From Frankiales bacterium (GTDB lineage Bacteria > Actinomycetota > Actinomycetes > Mycobacteriales > SCTD01): a stretch of 7,649 bases of DNA. The stretch lies in assembly GCA_025966295.1 (NCBI GenBank), contig JAOPVD010000111.1:1-7649 (forward strand). Reading direction: 5' to 3'. Of this stretch, positions 4,166 to 7,649 are shown piece after piece. The notes beneath the pieces are model-generated. The model saw only the letters and a list, made by a program, of their open reading frames with translations, was not told the DNA's origin and made no database searches. Positions within the stretch are counted from its first letter, which is position 1, and every line of letters begins with the position of its first letter. A program made the translations under genes and the position numbers.

Positions 4166-5307
4166 AACGTGATGAGGCCGCGGATGTTCTTGCCGTCGCG
4201 CATGTCCTGATAGCCCTGGTTGATGTCGTCGAGGCTGTAGGTGTTGGTGATCATCTCGTCGAGCTTGAGCTTGCCGTCCATGTAGAGGGCGAGCAGGCGC
4301 GGGATGTCGTAGCGCGGGTTGGCGTTGCCGAAGATGCAGCCGACGAGTTCCTTGCGCTGCATGGCGAACTCGAACAGGTTGAGCTGCACGTCCATCGCCA
4401 TCATGTTCGCGACCGAGGTGACGACCCCGCGCCCGGCCTTCTTGATCAGGCTCATCAGCGGCGCGATGTGGTGCCCCTCGGCCAGCCCCAGCGCGAGGAT
4501 CGCCTTGTCGGCCATGGCGCCGTAGGTGATCTCGGAGATCAGCGGCTGCGCCTCCTCCATCGAGGCGGCGGTCTGCGTGGCGCCCAGGGTGAGGGCCTTC
4601 TCGCGCTTCCACGCGACCGGGTCGATCGCCACGACCTGGCGGGCGCCGGCCATCGCCGCGCCCTGCACCGCGCTCATCCCGATGCCCCCGAGCCCGATCA
4701 CCGCGACCGTCTCGCCCGACTGCACGTCGGCGGCATAGGTCGCCGAGCCCCAGCCGGTCGTCACGCCGCAGCCCACGAGCGCCGCCTTGTCGAGCGGGAT
4801 GTGCTTCTCGATCTTGATGCAGCTGTCCTGCGAGACCACCGTGTACGGCGCGAAGGTGCCGAGCGCGACCATCGTGCCGAGGTCCTTGCCGTCCTTGCTG
4901 TGGTGCCGCGAGGTCATGTCGGTGAGCTGCCGGCCGCCGAGCAGGAACGCCCCGAGGTCGCACAGCTGCTGCTTGCCGGTCGAGCACGACGGGCACCGGC
5001 CGCAGCTCGGGATGAACCCGAACACGACGTGGTCGCCCACCTCGATGCCCTTCACGCCCGGGCCGACCTCGATGACCTCGCCGGCGCCCTCGTGCCCGCC
5101 GATGACGGGGAACTGGTGCAGGCCGAAGGCCTCGGCGATCTCCGGGTCCAGCACCATGTCGCCGGTGACCATGTGCTCGTCCGAGTGGCACAGGCCCGAG
5201 GCCGCCAGCTTGACGAGGACCTCGCCCTCCTTGGGCGGGTCGAGCTCGATGTCCTCGACGCTCCAGTCGGTGTGCGGCTCCCACAGGATGGCGGCGCGCG
5301 TCTGCAT
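4162..5307 (-). CDS. NDMA-dependent zinc alcohol dehydrogenase (Rxyl_3153/mycofactocin-linked type)
   Basis: This medium-chain dehydrogenase of 381 residues oxidises alcohols to aldehydes. Members of this subfamily hold NAD tightly and recycle it with an external acceptor, N,N-dimethyl-4-nitrosoaniline in vitro and probably mycofactocin in vivo. Visible residues: catalytic zinc ligands C40 (GLCHSDEH), H72 (GGHEGAG) and C180 (GCGVTTGWG); structural zinc cysteines C102, C105, C108 and C116; Rossmann loop GLGGIG (205-210); and D229 at the end of the second strand, favouring NAD over NADP. The insert RHHSKDGKDLGTMVALGTFA (134-153) is typical of the class. ATG 5305-5307 is the start, with a GGGAG ribosome site near 5315-5319. 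The promoter and operator candidates lie at 5327-5377. It is divergent from glutamate dehydrogenase, and its stop overlaps that of the convergent small gene. No mycofactocin biosynthesis gene is in the window. Confidence 0.92.
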   Translation of the reverse strand: MQTRAAILWEPHTDWSVEDIELDPPKEGEVLVKLAASGLCHSDEHMVTGDMVLDPEIAEAFGLHQFPVIGGHEGAGEVIEVGPGVKGIEVGDHVVFGFIPSCGRCPSCSTGKQQLCDLGAFLLGGRQLTDMTSRHHSKDGKDLGTMVALGTFAPYTVVSQDSCIKIEKHIPLDKAALVGCGVTTGWGSATYAADVQSGETVAVIGLGGIGMSAVQGAAMAGARQVVAIDPVAWKREKALTLGATQTAASMEEAQPLISEITYGAMADKAILALGLAEGHHIAPLMSLIKKAGRGVVTSVANMMAMDVQLNLFEFAMQRKELVGCIFGNANPRYDIPRLLALYMDGKLKLDEMITNTYSLDDINQGYQDMRDGKNIRGLITF

Positions 5308-5326
5308 CGATCACTCCCGTCGTCGG

Positions 5327-5340
5327 TAGAACGTGTTCTT
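5327..5340. promoter_or_regulatory. KstR-like palindrome at the alcohol dehydrogenase transcription start
   Basis: TAGAACGTGTTCTT contains the perfect repeat AGAAC-GT-GTTCT (5328-5339). It matches the published KstR-type pattern TnnAACnnGTTnnA at every fixed position but the last base. KstR is a TetR-family repressor of sterol catabolism in mycobacteria and relatives. The site falls where transcription from the predicted minus-strand promoter would begin, 20 bases before the ATG, a placement suited to repression. Other TetR regulators, such as one for mycofactocin genes, could use a similar site. Confidence 0.5.
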
Positions 5341-5348
5341 GTGTCCGC

Positions 5349-5377
5349 AACGTAGCCGCTACGCGGGCGGGTGTCAG
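5349..5377 (-). promoter_or_regulatory. Predicted sigma-70-type promoter of the alcohol dehydrogenase
   Basis: On the minus strand, CTGACA (-35, 5372-5377; five of six TTGACA bases) and TACGTT (-10, 5349-5354; TANNNT) are separated by exactly 17 bases. Initiation would fall near 5340-5343, about 35 bases before the start codon. This is the best promoter in the window. The palindrome CGTAGC-C-GCTACG (5351-5363) overlaps its -10 and spacer. Confidence 0.55.
5351..5363. promoter_or_regulatory. Palindrome CGTAGC-C-GCTACG over the -10 region
   Basis: A perfect 6-bp inverted repeat with a one-base spacer covers part of the -10 box and spacer of the alcohol dehydrogenase promoter, and lies 128 bases before the glutamate dehydrogenase start. 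It may be a second operator. No regulator can be named. Confidence 0.35.
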
Positions 5378-5490
5378 CAGCGCATCCGCCGTACAGGGCC
5401 CGTGCGGTCTGGCATCCTTCCGGGCGGCTCCTGACAGGGGCCACAGGTGCGCCGTCAACGGTGCCGGCGCCCCGGCCACCAGGAGATCCC

Positions 5491-6735
<1,245 letters not shown>

Positions 6736-6742
6736 GCGTGGT

Positions 6743-6776
6743 GCGGGGAGGCCGCCGGGGACGCCGCGGGGAGGCC
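6743..6776 (+). repeat. Direct repeat GCGGGGAGGCC, two copies
   Basis: The 11-mer GCGGGGAGGCC occurs at 6743-6753 and 6766-6776, a 23-base period, just after the glutamate dehydrogenase stop. It may be a slippage product of GC-rich DNA or a protein-binding pair; nothing else supports a function. Confidence 0.4.
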
Positions 6777-6784
6777 AAGGTGTG

Positions 6785-6808
6785 CCCGGCGCGCTAGCGG
6801 CGGCCGGG
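6785..6808 (+). terminator. Hairpin downstream of glutamate dehydrogenase
   Basis: CCCGGC (6785-6790) pairs perfectly with GCCGGG (6803-6808), and the 12-base loop itself holds the palindrome CGCTAGCG (6792-6799). It lies 50 bases past the glutamate dehydrogenase stop and before the DUF3263 promoter zone, so a terminator role is reasonable. No T-tract follows. Confidence 0.4.
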
Positions 6809-6835
6809 AGCGTGCCTGTGCCATGATGGAGACCA

Positions 6836-6857
6836 CGAACAACACGTGTGTAGTTCG
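6836..6857. promoter_or_regulatory. Nested palindrome CGAAC...ACACGTGT...GTTCG before DUF3263
   Basis: Outer arms CGAAC (6836-6840) and GTTCG (6853-6857) flank the perfect 8-bp palindrome ACACGTGT (6842-6849), whose centre is one base off theirs. The element ends seven bases before the AGGAGG of the DUF3263 gene. An extended -10-like TGC-CATGAT (6819-6827) lies just upstream, which would put the element at the start of the transcript. Operator role is inferred from position and symmetry. Confidence 0.4.
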
Positions 6858-6875
6858 CTCGCCCAGGAGGTCCTC

Positions 6876-7166
6876 ATGGACAGCGCAGCCCTCTCCGTGG
6901 TCCCCGCGACCGACGGTGACCTGACCGACCGCGAGCGCGACATCCTGTCCTTCGAGCGGCAGTGGTGGAAGTACGCCGGCGCCAAGGAGCAGGCCATCAA
7001 GGACCTGTTCGACATGAGCGCCACCCGCTACTACCAGGTGCTCAACGCCCTCATCGACCGGCCCGAGGCCCTGGTGGCCGACCCCATGCTCGTCAAGCGC
7101 CTGCGGCGGCTGCGCACCACCCGTCAGCGCACCCGGTCGGCGCGGCGCCTGGGCATGGACGCCTAG
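6876..7166 (+). CDS. DUF3263 domain protein
   Basis: The 96-residue basic protein belongs to DUF3263, an actinobacteria-restricted family of unknown function (the family of Mycobacterium tuberculosis Rv0430). The core is LTDRERDILSFERQWWKYAG (16-35), then AKEQAIKDLFDMSATRYYQV (36-55) and LNALIDRPEALVADPMLVKR (56-75), ending in an Arg-rich tail with RRLR and TRQRTRSARR. The helical layout with SATRYYQVLNALI looks like a sigma-region-4-like or HTH fold, so DNA binding is a fair guess. ATG 6876 is fixed by AGGAGG (6865-6870) five bases upstream; an upstream in-frame GTG at 6846 lacks such a site. The next ORF begins six bases after the stop with no ribosome site, pointing to an operon with coupled translation. 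In mycobacteria the neighbour is a LytR-C-domain gene; here it looks different so far. Confidence 0.9.
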   Translation: MDSAALSVVPATDGDLTDRERDILSFERQWWKYAGAKEQAIKDLFDMSATRYYQVLNALIDRPEALVADPMLVKRLRRLRTTRQRTRSARRLGMDA

Positions 7167-7172
7167 CTCCTC

Positions 7173-7649
7173 GTGACCGGACCGAAGGAGCCCGGCGACG
7201 AGGACTGGGGGTTCCCCGAGGTCGATCCCGCCGGACCCACCGCCACCGAGCTGCCCGAGCCCGAGACCGACGTCGTCCACGACACCGGTTCGGACGCCTG
7301 GTGGCGCGCGCAGGCCGACGCCCAGCGCCAGGCCGCCGCGGCCGACCCCGTGGTGCCGCCGGCGGGGCCCCCGGAGCCTGCGCCCGTTGCCCCCCCGGAG
7401 CTCGTCGAGCCCGAGGTCCTGGTGCCGGAGCCCGGGCCGCTCGACCAGGAGTGGCTGCCGGCGGACCTGCCCGAGCTGCACCGCCACGAGCCGGAGCCTC
7501 CGCCCGAGCCCCAGCCGGTCGCGGCCGCCGTCGAGGGGCCGGCCGAGCCCGAAGGCGCCTACGAGCCGTACGAGCCCTACGAGCCGGAGGGCCCGTACGC
7601 GCCGGAGGAGCAGCTCCGGGCGGCGCACGAGGCCGAGCGGGTCGGCCCG
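7173..7649 (+). CDS. Pro/Glu-rich acidic protein of unknown function, N-terminal part
   Basis: An open frame starts at GTG 7173 and runs 159 codons without a stop to the window edge, so the gene is incomplete. I do not recognise it. The visible part is strongly acidic and rich in Pro, Glu and Ala. It has one Lys (residue 5) and no Cys, and shows no signal peptide or membrane segment. A more ordered-looking patch is GSDAWWRAQADAQRQAAA (39-56). YEP is repeated three times in tandem at 130-138, followed by EGP and YAP. The composition predicts a disordered linker or spacer region, perhaps ahead of a domain beyond the edge. There is no Shine-Dalgarno; the start lies six bases after the DUF3263 stop, suggesting coupled translation. 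The third-position G/C pattern supports real coding. A shadow ORF on the minus strand is less credible. Confidence 0.7.
   Translation, partial: MTGPKEPGDEDWGFPEVDPAGPTATELPEPETDVVHDTGSDAWWRAQADAQRQAAAADPVVPPAGPPEPAPVAPPELVEPEVLVPEPGPLDQEWLPADLPELHRHEPEPPPEPQPVAAAVEGPAEPEGAYEPYEPYEPEGPYAPEEQLRAAHEAERVGP

Noticed and set aside
3794..5479. 561-codon open frame on the minus strand
   Set aside because: It is a shadow of the alcohol dehydrogenase and small basic protein genes; its translation is Arg/Gly/Ala-rich low-complexity sequence with no family pattern, while the other frame has complete zinc-site motifs.
6743..6776. Short direct repeats as a CRISPR or iteron array
   Set aside because: There are only two 11-base copies in GC-rich sequence, without further units, cas or rep genes.

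Overview
The window is high-GC chromosomal DNA from an actinobacterium. Supporting signs are the strong G/C bias at third codon positions, many GTG starts, AGGAGG-type ribosome sites, and actinobacterial families (DUF3263, DUF1918, DUF5335, an NDMA-dependent alcohol dehydrogenase of the mycofactocin-linked type). A SigH-type sigma factor close to Bacillus SigH would fit a soil actinobacterium of the Geodermatophilales/Frankiales kind, but the genus cannot be fixed from this sequence. Nothing points to a prophage, plasmid, transposon or CRISPR array. No gene-free stretch exceeds 300 bases; the longest is about 230 bases, near 3369-3596.

Layout. (1) 1-312 is the 3' end of an rRNA 2'-O-ribose methyltransferase gene (rlmB type). 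It is followed at 488-1315 by a sigH-like sigma factor gene, an order that resembles the rlmB-sigH neighbourhood of Bacillus. (2) 1479-1931 (minus) encodes a hotdog-fold thioesterase with a perfect 9-bp-arm palindrome directly before its start. (3) 2016-2087 is tRNA-Thr(TGT). (4) 2182-3015 is a YeaE-like aldo/keto reductase gene, preceded by a possible 11-codon leader ORF whose stop lies one base before its start. (5) 2994-4165 holds three small actinobacterial genes: DUF5335 (minus), DUF1918 (plus), and a short basic protein usually labelled plasmid stabilization protein (plus). (6) 4162-5307 (minus) is an NDMA-dependent zinc alcohol dehydrogenase, divergent from a glutamate dehydrogenase at 5491-6735. 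Their shared intergenic region carries a good minus-strand promoter and a KstR-like palindrome. (7) 6876-7166 is a DUF3263 gene. It is followed six bases later by an open Pro/Glu-rich ORF that runs off the window.

How the parts fit. Most are separately transcribed housekeeping, stress or metabolic genes rather than one pathway. Two convergent pairs overlap at their 3' ends (22 bp and 4 bp), leaving no room for intergenic terminators. The best regulatory material is a set of palindromes near gene starts (364-378, 1938-1957, 5327-5340, 5351-5363, 6836-6857). I see no convincing undescribed multi-gene system. The least explained items are the Pro/Glu-rich ORF at the right edge, the overlapping upstream ORF at the sigma factor start, and the palindromic operators.
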